A program made the position numbers and the translations under genes. From positions 76,571,689 to 76,635,688 of the forward strand of contig NC_044571.1 of NCBI RefSeq assembly GCF_901933205.1: a DNA stretch of 64,000 nt. Direction: 5' to 3'. The notes beneath the pieces were generated by a model, which was given only the letters and a program-made list of their open reading frames with translations, searched no databases and had not been told where the DNA came from. This document shows positions 38,570 to 49,800 of this stretch, piece after piece. The number at the start of each line of letters is the position of its first letter. Position 1 is the stretch's first letter. This DNA comes from Camarhynchus parvulus (taxonomy: Eukaryota > Chordata > Aves > Passeriformes > Thraupidae).

Positions 38570-41500
38570 AAATTATTATTATTATTTTTATTGCTTGGTA
38601 GTCTTAATAAAGAAGGAAAAAATAGGGACTAAAGACAACATTCTCATTCCGAGAGTGCTTTCAAATTATTTTATTTAAACTATAATTAATGGATATGTAA
38701 TGGAAATAATGAGCTAGAATAAAAATTTAATATAAGTTTAATGAGGAGAATATTTCAGTTGTACGAGAAAGCACACAAAACAGATGAACAAGGACTTATA
38801 AGACTTTTCAACACTTTTGACTCCTCAGGTGTATCTGTTTAAACATCAACTGTAATCACCACTACAAGGCAATCTAGAAAATAAAAGAAATTTTCTTTAA
38901 GAAAATGAAGAAAAAGAGATTACAGCTCAGGTAGTAATGGCTCACAAAAATTTATGCTGTTGTAAATCATTATAAAATACCTGATGCCTGAACACAGGAA
39001 CTTAAAAAAAATTTTTAAATGGTTGTCCTGAATTTAATCATTAACTTTGTTACTAGAACTCATGATTTATATTGGTGCAACTGACACTGAATTCTGGTCC
39101 ATTCTAGTGTACATTATAACATTTACTGTCTACAAAACATCACTTTTGTTGCTTTTTTTTAGTTTGATACGTAAATTAAAAAATGTTTAATTATGAACAG
39201 GCTTCTAGATGGCTTTGTGGTCTGGGAGGGCTGGGTCTTGGTCTTCTTTAGAAGCCGACGCTAAAGTGATTGTTTGATTACACTTTAGGAATTATCTGAT
39301 TGAAATATTTCAGAAACTTCACAAAAGTATATTTTGGTCACTGAACACTTCCCCAAGGGTCTAATTCCTCCTATTTAGGTTCTAAAGCAAAGTTTCAACC
39401 AAACTGTTTACTAAAAATAAAAGCAAGGACTTTTTTTCAGACTTTGGTCCCAATATAATTCCCTTTCCTATAAAACCAAAACTACTTATGAACAAAAAGA
39501 TTCCAAAGTTCTTTACAAATTTTTTGTGGATGAAAATATTGTTCAAGTCAATAACCAGAGCATACCTTATCATAGCCTGCCATAAATGAGACACAACCAT
39601 CTACCAGCCTATGAGAATCAAGTACTGAGACAAGTTGTTAGGAAAGAAAGCTATGAATTTTAAATATTGTGAGATGATGAATGAAAATATGCAGCTTAAG
39701 TATGTTCTATATCCAGACCACTGATATTGGTGTTGTGCTCAGCTGTATTTTAATTCCAAAATAGAGGTATAACAACTCCCTTCCTTAAACTTTTAGGTGA
39801 AATTGCAGATGAAATTATCTTTGATTGAATGTATTAATGACTCACTGACATAATGATATATGAAAGAGACTTGAACTCTGTTCAAACGCTGATCAATAAA
39901 TGTCTTGTACCAGAAAGCTTCACAGACTATACCTTGATCTTTGGAAGTTCTAGTCTTCTGCATAAAAGATCACCAATATAATATATTTTATTTAATTTCT
40001 TTTGCATCAGTTCTAGATCTTTATCTCTGGTTAATAGAATGAATTGTAAACACTTTGGAAGCCTTATTAAACAACTATCTTTTTATAGGAACAATTTCAT
40101 TATATTTTAATATATTTTGAGATTATAAAACTTGGAGCCATGCTTTCATCAGCAAAAAACTGATGTATAATTACTGACATAACTGAATATCCTAATTCTT
40201 TTAGATCTATCTCATAGACTTGCCACTCATTTGGAACTCAATTGAAAAACCCTGTTACAATATGCAGACTCTTTCCTAAAGGAATCAAATTACCTGGCTG
40301 CTCAAAATGATTCCTGGGGATCAAGCCTATCATAGCTATACTATGAATTTGAAGGGCTTGACCTGGATAATTCGTTCGAAGGTAAAAGAGACCAAGAAAT
40401 GAAGCTGATGAAGGCATTCCAGAGTTATGTTCCCAAGTGCATGGCTTCCCAATGAATCTGAAACATTTGAGGCTTTCAGACTGCATTAAATTCCAGCCAT
40501 GAGTCCCACAGGAACAATCAGCCTTCTCTTCAGTTATCTATGGAAATGTTGCTACAGGTATTTCTGTCAACCAGCTTCTGTTGTATAAAAAACACCTAAG
40601 GAGCAACAGAGTTTGGAAGACATGGAACACATAATAGCAGACCCACTGTTCAAGTGAAATTTTTTCTTTGCTCTGGAGGGGAAGGTCTCTTTTTTATTGA
40701 TCTTGCTAAAAGGATCATATTCCTTTGCTGGGCTCATAGACTTCGCAAAACTTAAACACAATGTACACTTGATAGCCACATTTTAGAAGAGAAAAAAAAG
40801 TGACAGAAAAGAAGAAAATATATTATGCTGTTCTATTCTTGTCCTTCCTTATTACTTAACCAGAATGTTGGGGTTTTTTGCTATTTTTAAAATTGATTAT
40901 TATTTTTTTATCTCTAAGGACTTAATAGTCCATGAGAACTCATCAGATGACAGTACCTAATTAGTTTTTTTTCCTAGGATTTTTATCAACAGACTATGAA
41001 GAAGGCCCATTTTTAAAGTACACTGATATGTTTACAATGTCAGCTTATTAATTTTTTAAATATTTAACAGCATTTCTTCCTTCTCAGAGTGCCCAAAGCA
41101 TGGAAACATACATATTTTCTTCATTGATTTAGATGTCCTTTCACAAATCACAATAGGCTTCCTCACCTTCTCTTAAAGAGAGTCTATTATTTTTGTTTAA
41201 AGCATACTGTATAGAGACAGAACTAAATTCCCTTGAAACTGATATTCCTCTCATGCCCACCCCTCTATAAACAGTAGATGCAGGGAAACCGCTGTAAATA
41301 ACGCATGATAATCCTTGAACAGCTGACTAAAAAATTAAGTTGAATGCAACCCTCTTTTTTCAAATATCTGATATAGTTAAACCAGCATTTCATTTGCCAT
41401 GTTTCATCATTTCTTGTTCGAGCCTCTGTCTAAACAAACAAGTATCAAAATCTACAAGTACCAAAAAATGAAACTTCAGATCTATTGTCGTAAGATTTTA

Positions 41501-42011
41501 ACTTCAGAGTTAGGCTATGTTTGGACAGACATAAAGTACTTACTAAAATGATTTACTGGTCTTTCTTTGATCAAAATGTGATTTACACGTGGTGATCAGA
41601 GAAACCATAGTGAGTTTTGTGGAGATGAGAGGAAAAGGTCATGTAGTGAAAAATATCAACTGTGTAGGTAGAGCATAGAGACATCAGTGTCACGATATTT
41701 GATATTTTCAGCTCCTTTGTAATATAAATCTGTCATATTGTCAATACAAAGGATACAACTCCAGTTAGTAAAATGTTGTTATGTAATACTGTTTTGCTCT
41801 CTCCCTTTCAACAAAAAAAATCAATATGGTACAAGAAGTTACCCATTTTTCCTTCTCAGAACAAAACAAATGTCATGAGATGAAAATACAGCACACTTGA
41901 ACAAAATAGATTTGGCAGCTAATGAGGACAGACGCACTCTACTGTTTCCCTCAGTGTTGTAAAAATTCAAAAGAAGGGGGACTTGATTTTATCTTTCTGA
42001 TTATACTACAC

Positions 42012-42030
42012 AAGTCATTTTAAATGACTT
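42012..42030. repeat. Palindrome AAGTCATTT / AAATGACTT
   Basis: Nine-bp arms around a single T, lying 720 nt downstream (gene sense) of the Ig5 exon. No known role is implied. Confidence 0.8.
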
Positions 42031-42749
42031 CATTCACATACCACATTACCAGAAAGAGGAAAAGATTGCTCTTTGTACTTAAAGACCATGTGCAGAGTAG
42101 CAAAACTATTCCAGTGTACAGATAAGTAATCTTGTAAAGGGCAATTACATCTGGCATTTAACCTGCAGTGCTTAAACTGCTTTTACCGTACAAAGCTGGA
42201 CAGAACTGATTTAATCAAGCATAATCTGTTAAACAGATGTACCACTGAGTACAGAAACTACCAGTATAATTAAATCCTATAATGGAATTATATTTTCCTT
42301 CTCTGAATCATTTTAAAGCTATTCTTACATAGACTTCCATTGTGATCAAACTGTAAATCTGCCTTATTAAAATTATTTCAAATGAATAAGCACATTTTAT
42401 GTCTTTCTGAATAATTTGGCCTTTATGCTTTTGATACTTTCATACACTAGATTTGCAGTACCTCTACAGAATAATTGAAAAGTTTTTGAAATTAATAACA
42501 GAAAATAGAGACAAAACTCCACAAACAACACCTTTTCATCTCTCTGCATCTCTGAACAATGTTAAGATTTTTCATTTCAATATTGTGGAAACTATAAAGT
42601 CACTACTGTCAAACAAATCAGCTTGAAAAAATAATTATGCCATACCCAGGCTAACGTTCAGCATGTTCTTGTCACTTGCTGCATTTTCACATCATATCAG
42701 ATAATCCAACATGCAAACAAAATTTTAGTTTACTGAACAAACTTCTAAC

Positions 42750-42900
42750 CTCTTATTCTCCCTTAACACTTTGTCGCCTTTCTTCCAAGTGATAGTTGGC
42801 TTTGGAGAGGCTTCCGGCTTGCACTCAATGGCAACTTCTTGGCCTTTGGTAACAATTATTGTTTTCCTCATTTGATTGAGTGGGAAAGTGGGAGCTGAAG
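42750..42900 (-). CDS. CNTN3: CNTN3 coding exon, first half of Ig domain 5
   Basis: The exon is 151 nt: two bases (CT) completing an alanine codon begun by the G of the previous exon, 49 full codons, and two bases (AG) that would start an arginine codon. The acceptor is tttaacag. The donor is AAGAG followed by gttaga, a weak match to the GTRAGT consensus. The translation runs [20 protein letters not shown], then [20 protein letters not shown] with the strand-B cysteine and strand-C tryptophan, and ends KVLRENK. Recalled human CNTN3 has the same frame and phase (TFALNQLKKTIIVTK, ENKR). The next exon should carry the D-x-G-x-Y-x-C half of Ig5. I scanned the remaining 42.7 kb on the minus strand by eye and did not see it. 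Confidence 0.95.
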
Positions 42901-45031
42901 CTGTTAAAAAGAAGTAAGTTAACTCTACAGAGAAAAATCAGAGCCTTCTGTTTCATTGTGTTCTAATAGAAGATTAGAAAAATATATTCGGGGTTGGGAA
43001 TAGAATCTCAATTTCTCTCTTTGAAATTATTATGTCAAAATCAAAATTTTACAAAACATTTGAAATCAGCAGCCAGGATTACATGGTAGGTTTATAACTC
43101 AATCCAGCTACAGATTAATGAGAAATCTTTCACATGAGCAAACTAGAGTAAAACTACTTGTGAAATCAAACGACTTTAGAAATTAAATAATGCAAATGTT
43201 TTAGCTACACTTTTCCCATCTTTTTTTTTTTTTTTTAATCAAGAGCTTGTTAGAGGTAAATAGTTCAAAATGAAACAAAGTTTTAATTCCATACCAATCC
43301 AAAATGTACTCTGTAGAGTTAGTGCTTGCAAAGAATGTTAGTGTTAGGGAAATTTTATTGCTTTCACTTATATTTGTCTGAATACTGGGAATTTCAATAT
43401 GAGAACTTCTTAATAGAAGATATTTAACCACGTCTCGTTCTTAGTATTTCACTTTTTAAGAATTCCCATTTTACAAACAAAAGCTAAGATAATAAATGTG
43501 TTAAAAATGTCATTAATTACTGCAATTTCACACCAAGACACTACATTAGTTCTCAAGTGTTTGATTGTGTTTTTCTTGAACTACCTTTGTAATGTCAAAG
43601 GTCTCTACCTCAGCTATATCTCGCCTCAGGTACACCTCAGCTGCACAGGGACACTACACTTCATTGCCTCAAATATGTAGGATTTTCCTACCATTATTTT
43701 GGTTAATTCACATACCAGAGATATTTATACGGACAATTAATTCTGTTCTTTTCCCTTTGGTAAGGCAGCAAATTAAACACAACTGCTTCTTTAATACAAT
43801 ATTATGGTTAAAATTTAACATGGGTACAATCTTACAAGTGAGAAAATGAAAAACTAATTTTACTGCAGCAATATACAGGATCTACTTCTGATATTAAAGA
43901 ACATCAAAGAAAGTCTGCAAGTACCTGACATACTAGGTATACCTATTTTATAACAGATACAAAAAACAAAGCCAAAGAATGCTGTAACGTGTATGTTTGT
44001 TGACTGAATCACAAATGACCAAAAAAAGTGATGAAAAGAAAACAATCACTGGTCTTGGTTTTTAACTTTATGGTTATAAAGAAATGATTTTATAACTTGT
44101 CAGTGAAATTCTAATGTTGGCCAGCTAGGAAATAGCTGAAATGTACTAGAAAGGTTATTTACCAAAAGAGCCAAATGTTAGCTGAAACATGGTATATTTC
44201 TGCAATTATAGCTTTGTTACTCATTTGACTGGGAGTTTAAAGGAATGATTCTCATGTGCAGGTCTAATCTCTGATACGGCCATTAAACAACTTTGGTGGA
44301 CAACTTTCTTCCTGCTATATCATACTCTAATGGAAATGATCTTACAAGTCTGTCTTAATCCTCTGGAAGGGCACTTATCCCTATCGTTCCACTGCATGTT
44401 GCTACAGTTTGGTTTAAGGAAAATTAGAGTGTTCAAAAGTTCTTCAGCTTTTTTCTTCGTTAACTGCTTGCTTCAGTCTTTGGATAATGGCATTTTTATC
44501 ATATTTCCAGGTAACACTATGTAGTGTATTTTCTTTTCTTTGGAGGATATTCAGCCAAGTATGCAATTGATATTATTCAATTCATTTTGGTGATTTCATA
44601 AGAAGTTTTTTGAAACTAAGATCTTGTATAATTACCTTTGAGTAATGGCCAAAGTAGAAATAATAAGTTAATTCTAACAGAGATTAAAATACATATACTT
44701 CCTCTAAATTTCCTTTCCTGCACATATGATTGATGGAGTAAAAAATATTTTTCCATTTATTTGAGCTGAAATAGCCTTATGTGAGAAATATTCACAATAT
44801 GCTACGGATTCAGTTATGTATGAATGACAATTTTTGGTTAACAGAAGGCCCAATGCTCTCTGGGGCAAGAAAGGACTCACCTACACATAAGTAACAAGAA
44901 TAAAAAGAAACCACTTTTATCTGCTCTGCTATTTGGACTGGCAGAAACTGTTTCTTGTCACAACAGTCTAAGAAAAGAATGAATTCTCAAAAGAGGAGAA
45001 AGGAACAACTCATTCTTTTCCAAATACTCAC
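42901..45031 (-). other. CNTN3: CNTN3 intron between the Ig4 and Ig5 exons
   Basis: This intron is 2,131 nt and phase 1, with donor gtgagt and acceptor tttaacag. A 16-T run at 43221-43236 is the main low-complexity feature. No other exon or repeat was recognised. Confidence 0.92.
43221..43236 (+). repeat. Poly-T tract (16 T)
   Basis: Sixteen consecutive T in the intron between the Ig4 and Ig5 exons. On the gene strand this is poly-A, about 320 nt upstream of the Ig5 acceptor, so it is not that exon's polypyrimidine tract. Confidence 0.9.
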
Positions 45032-45161
45032 CTAAAACCTTCAGCTCAGCACTGGCATAAATCGTACCATACTTATTTTCTGCTAAGCACTGATACATTC
45101 CAGCATCTGAGACATTCACACTATGGATCATCAGAACACCATTAATCATCTCAATCTTGCT
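45032..45161 (-). CDS. CNTN3: CNTN3 coding exon, second half of Ig domain 4
   Basis: The exon is 130 nt: 43 full codons in phase 0 plus one G that starts the next codon. The acceptor is attacag and the donor is gtgagt, both good. The translation starts [15 protein letters not shown], then [18 protein letters not shown] carries the D-A-G-x-Y-x-C motif with the second Ig4 cysteine, and it ends [11 protein letters not shown] recall human CNTN3 as almost the same here ([20 protein letters not shown]). NVS is a potential N-glycosylation sequon, at the same place as NQS in my recalled human sequence but shifted by one residue. With the preceding exon it encodes one whole Ig domain. The ATG within the exon is an internal methionine, not a start. 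Confidence 0.96.
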
Positions 45162-46665
45162 CTGTAATAGAATTTAAAAAAACATTAAAAGTTACTCTAT
45201 AAAAGCAAAAAAGAACTGGAAAATTGCTGTGTTATTAGCTTAAGGTGAAGCAACAGAAAACAGGTTTCCTTGGGCTTACCTTTATCTTGTTATACATGAA
45301 ATTACAAGAATAAAAAGTCAAAAAATATTTGACAGTAAATATTTTCAGATAAATTCACTATGTTCAATGCTTCCTTTATTCTGTTTGTTTGTTTATTTGT
45401 TTGCTGTTACCCTTACATAATTTTTAAAAGCAGCTCATCCTGGGAACTTTCGGGAGGAAAGAAATCGTTTGTGAATGTAATGTGTCTGCTGATCTTCAAA
45501 TACATAGCAAATTTTTGGTCTCAGTAATAGTGCTATTTTCTTAAAAGGAGATATATGAAAGATTGCTTGCATAATTAAGAACTAAAGGGTCCAATTACTT
45601 TCATCATTAGTACAAATTTCTAATTTGAAAGGCCAACTAACAGAAAATAATTGGGACATCAATAACTGTTTATGGAAGGGAGTATTTAATAAAGCTATGA
45701 TATGAATAATTTGAACTACTATAAAACAACTCCAAGTTTCATTATAACGGTTGTTGTAAGTTAAAATTGATAAGGCATAAATTGTTTGGGAATGCAGAGG
45801 AAACTGTGATAAAAAATTCATTTTGTTGTAAGCCCTCACCCAGCTCAAAGTAAAATTCAATTTGAAATTTCAGAGTCTGGAGAAACTAATGGTTTGGAAA
45901 ATCGGAGAACCAAAAGTAGAGATATTTAAATTGCTTCTATTTCAGCACTAATAGCTCCATAAAAAAAAGCATAAATGAATAGAGTAACCTTATTTTCAAT
46001 GCCTCACAGCTTCAAAAGTAAACTATTTATATGTTTCTTTTCTGGTTGTTTGCATAATTGGTTGATGTTCCCAAATAGATAGAAGGGACATTTGCTGGAA
46101 AGGAAGACATTACATCTTTTATATTCATAAATCCATTTTGTCAGTTCATTTGCAAATATAGCCATTTTCTCCCAGAATCAAACAGCTAGCTTTATTTTAA
46201 TCTGGAAAAATAGATTAAGTAAATTTACAAAGTTTTTCATTACTCCAAATAATTTAAGACTATAAAATTAAAAGGTATTAGGCAAAAAAACCTACATGAT
46301 GTGGGATGATTCTTTGATGATGCAGTGAGAGAAACAGAAAAATTTGAAATAAAAGACAGACCATGCCATCAGTGGCCTTTTAAAAGAAAAAAATAATTTT
46401 ATTTATGTCTAATTCTAGAATATATCAGGTGATTGTTGTAAAACACTTTACATTCTAGGGGTCTTACACATACCATTTTAATGATCTTCATGATAAATTC
46501 TGTTACTTTCAGAGAACAGATTGAGTTGAAAGTGTAATGGTCCTCACACTTTTTGCATTAACCAAACAGTAATTTCTGAAGAACCTTTCTATACTTTCTT
46601 TAACTGACTTTATCTGAATGAAAGGAGAAGCATCCAACATAGAGGTGACTCTTTGTCTAGTGTAC
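45162..46665 (-). other. CNTN3: CNTN3 intron inside Ig4
   Basis: This intron is 1,504 nt and phase 0, splitting Ig4 between strand C and strands E-F, as is usual for contactin two-exon Ig domains. The donor is gtacac and the acceptor is ttctattacag. It holds a TTTG-type run at 45382-45405 and otherwise only AT-rich sequence. Confidence 0.92.
45382..45405 (+). repeat. TTTG-type simple repeat
   Basis: Repeated TTTG/TTTA units inside the intron that splits Ig4. Confidence 0.8.
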
Positions 46666-46802
46666 CTGTGGCCAGAGAGGAACTCCATTTTTCAGCCAGC
46701 GATAAGTGGGCCTTGGCTTTCCAGTGGCTTTGCATTCCCATCGGAGCAGCTCGCCACTGTCTAGCTGGGTATCATTGAGCTTCTCCACCCAGTGTGGGTA
46801 GG
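46666..46802 (-). CDS. CNTN3: CNTN3 coding exon, first half of Ig domain 4
   Basis: The exon is 137 nt. Its first two bases (CC) complete a threonine codon begun by the final A of the exon at 53715-53896, and 45 full codons follow, so it ends in phase 0. The acceptor is ccttgcag. The donor is CAG followed by gtacac, weaker than consensus. The translation begins [16 protein letters not shown], then gives [17 protein letters not shown] with the strand-B cysteine and strand-C tryptophan of an Ig fold, then LKNGV. These runs are nearly identical to human CNTN3 as I recall it; the bird has GELL where I recall GSPL, and PLWPQ where I recall PLSPQ. NDT is a potential N-glycosylation site. In contactins Ig4 folds back on Ig1 to make the N-terminal Ig1-4 horseshoe, by family knowledge. 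Confidence 0.96.
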
Positions 46803-49800
46803 CTGCAAGGAAAAATTGCCATTTTAGACTCAAAGATTATAAAGTGGTAAGTCTCTAGCTGATGTGCAAAGACCTAATCAATTAAAAAGCTTAAATTAAT
46901 GATCTTTACAAGACTTATACTATTCCCAGAAAAAAAGTACATTAAAAAAAAAAAAGGCCCAGATCAAAAGAGATGGTAATTAACAAACTCTAAACTTTAA
47001 AGGAAATGCTGTAATGGTACCAGGTAGTAAGCAGTAACATAACCAACAATAGAAACCTGCCTGATTTAATAAAGTCCAATGGATTAAATTGTAGTACTTA
47101 TATATTATTGAGTTCATTATTCCTGAATTTAAGACAAATGGTTGGTAGTCACAATAGAACATTTAATGATTCACAAGGCTTAGGATATTTGGATTGTGGT
47201 AAGGAGGTTAATTGCCATAGGCTGTGTTTCATGTACTTTTCTCAGATTACAAGGAAATCACTATTTATTTAGCTAGGAGTGATTGGGAATTTAGTAAGGT
47301 ATTTGTATATATTTTTGTTAAAGTGCCCTAAGTTTAATTCATGTTTCAAGGGAGAAAATGCTTTTAACATATTTAAGCACAAAACCCATGAGATTTCTGT
47401 CACCCACCAGGAGCATAAGTTACACTGTAAATCAGTCTTAAAACAGTCTTTTTAAAGGCAGACAACTAATAGCTGTATATGTGATCACTAGTACCTAATT
47501 TCATGAAATAGTCCATCAAAAAACAAGGAATATGTTTTTCAGAGAAGTAGAACTTTAATGAGGCAGTCAATCAGATAGCTATTTGTAGGATCTTATAATT
47601 TGGAAAACATTATATGACTCAGTGAGAAACCAAGCATTGATATACAGAAATAAAAATGTATGCTTAAAAGCCAGCTTTTGGGTTTCATACTGTATGTAGC
47701 CATATCACTTTTTATAACACAGAGGGTGATAGATGACAATAATTAACTTAAGGATATCAAATGCTGGTTTGGGATTTTTTTGGTCTTTTTCTTTGTTGTT
47801 GTTGTTTGTTGTTTTTCCAAATCATAAAGAATAAATAGCTAAAAGGCATAGCTAAAGGGATGTAAAATTCTGCATGGTATGAACAGAAGTCCAGATCTGT
47901 CATAACAAAGTCTCTGCTTCAAATGACAGATAATTGATAATGTACTTAAACATGTGGAATTGAGTTTAAAAATAAATTTTTGAATCTAGCTGACATTTGA
48001 CTGGTCATCAATCAAAGACATGAGAAGATATGAAAAGGCATGACAGGTGACTCACTGCTTCTAGCTTACATCCTGTGCATGGATGATAAAGCAAGTGAAT
48101 GAGGTGTCTATCATTCCTAAGCAGGTAATAGTCTGCTTCAGAGTCCCAGAGCAGACATCTGTCAGAAGCTGGAAATATTAGAAGCAGTATCACACACTTC
48201 CTTTTTGGTAGAGGAAAAAAGAGAGATTGACCCAGCTCCACTCCCAAAACCAAGACAAAAAACTTCTGCTTCCTTATTTCTCTTGTTACAGTCAAGGCAA
48301 TGAATGAAATCCTCTACGTGTGCTCTGCTGCGCTGGATTTCTTCTTTATGAAGTTATAATAAAGGGTCCACAAAAATCTGCAGAAAAAAACAGGTTTTGG
48401 GAGACCCTGTTTATTTGTGCTCTGTTGTTCTAAAAATATAATTTAATTGCATTGTATAGTTGCTGTTTTCATTTTGAGTGCTTCAATATGCAAAGGAAGC
48501 ATGCTGAGAATAAATTGTTTCCTTTGAAAGTAACTACATTAATATGATTCTGGAAGAAGAGACAATTAAATGTGTAGCAAAATAGTAATAAAAGACAGCC
48601 AGTGGTACCATAAAATCATGCAGTTTCAAAGAGGATCTAAGTTGTTCCTATTTATATTTACTTATTTTCACTATTTTGCTTTTCTGTAAATTTTACTATT
48701 TGACCCAAAACATATATAATCTCACATTTCTATGTTGAATTTGAGCTCATCATGAACTAGAGTGTCCAGAAAAGGATATGCACATTTTTACACCAAAATA
48801 AAGCTGCCCCAAGCCTGGCTGCAGACTTGTCCTCTTCAGAACTGCTGTTCCCTACCCTTTGCTTGTGTCTGTCTTGCCAAAAAAATTGTGCCACAGGTTT
48901 TCTTCTGAAACTACAAACTTGCAAATCACAGTGGCATGACTGATTGGTCAGAACAACCTTTTTCCATTAGTAGAGGTATTTCTACTCTAAATTTTCTCCT
49001 TGTAGCCTAAGTGGCCTTTGGAGTCACATTTTTCAAGCTGTTGAACTTGCCATCAGTGAAGGCAAGATTCCCACCCCTTTGAGAATAAAATAGCAAAGTA
49101 ATAGGTTGATATAGCTGGAATAGAGCTAAAAGCATGATTGAGAGAAATACTGTTCATCACTTTTTGGCTTCTATTTCTCTCTATTTCTCTCACAGAGAAT
49201 TCCCTCTCTGCTCGTTAGCAAGGGTCACTCCCCATAAAATCTTAACCCTTGTTCTAAAATCCTATTAATACTTTTAAAGTTGAAGCGTCTAATTGAATGT
49301 ACAGCCTCTTACTCAATGTAATATTTTTGGGTCTTTTTTTTTAACATAGCCTTGATAAATGTGTATGAAAAAAAATTTAATTCCATAATCACACTTTATT
49401 TTAATCAGAAAATTTGGCCAGATTTCAAAAGTAACAAGTCCTTATTTTTTTTCTTATAAATGCAACACTCTTCTTGGGAAAAAGCAGGTGTGTGCTTGTT
49501 TTTTAATCTGTCCAGTGAAAAGCTTTGGGTTGACTGTGAGAAGAGAAGGATTTTGCATTTTAGTGGTCAATAGTCTTTAGGAGTGCTGTGCCAGAGCTCT
49601 ATACAGTGTTTCTGAGATTTTTAAATCACCATCATTTGATTTATTTTATGCTGTATTTCTGCACCTGTTTATTCAAGGATGTCAGAATGTTTATGTTTTG
49701 CAAACATAAATTGGCAATAAATCTGCAAACTTATGGGCCAATTTTTAAATCATCTACACAAAATGAAATTAAGGTGCAGAAAATTTAGATTATTTCTTAA

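Larger units (their letters stand above)
1..42749 (-). other. CNTN3: Long CNTN3 intron downstream of the Ig5 exon (partial)
   Basis: No exon was recognised in 42.7 kb after the Ig5 donor, so this appears to be one very long intron continuing past the window edge. Contactin genes are known for introns of tens of kilobases. It holds the CR1, LTR, NUMT, microsatellite and hairpin features listed separately. Stretches between them (for example 350-2160, 2400-4700, 5200-8500, 9000-10500, 12900-15900, 20900-28200, 30500-37400 and 38600-42700) are AT-rich, contain only short chance open frames, and show no gene I can support. Confidence 0.7.

Noticed and set aside
44958..45149. Open frame starting at an internal ATG in the second Ig4 exon
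   Set aside because: The frame is that of the CNTN3 exon but starts at an internal methionine and reads past the donor into intron. The exon borders are 45032-45161.
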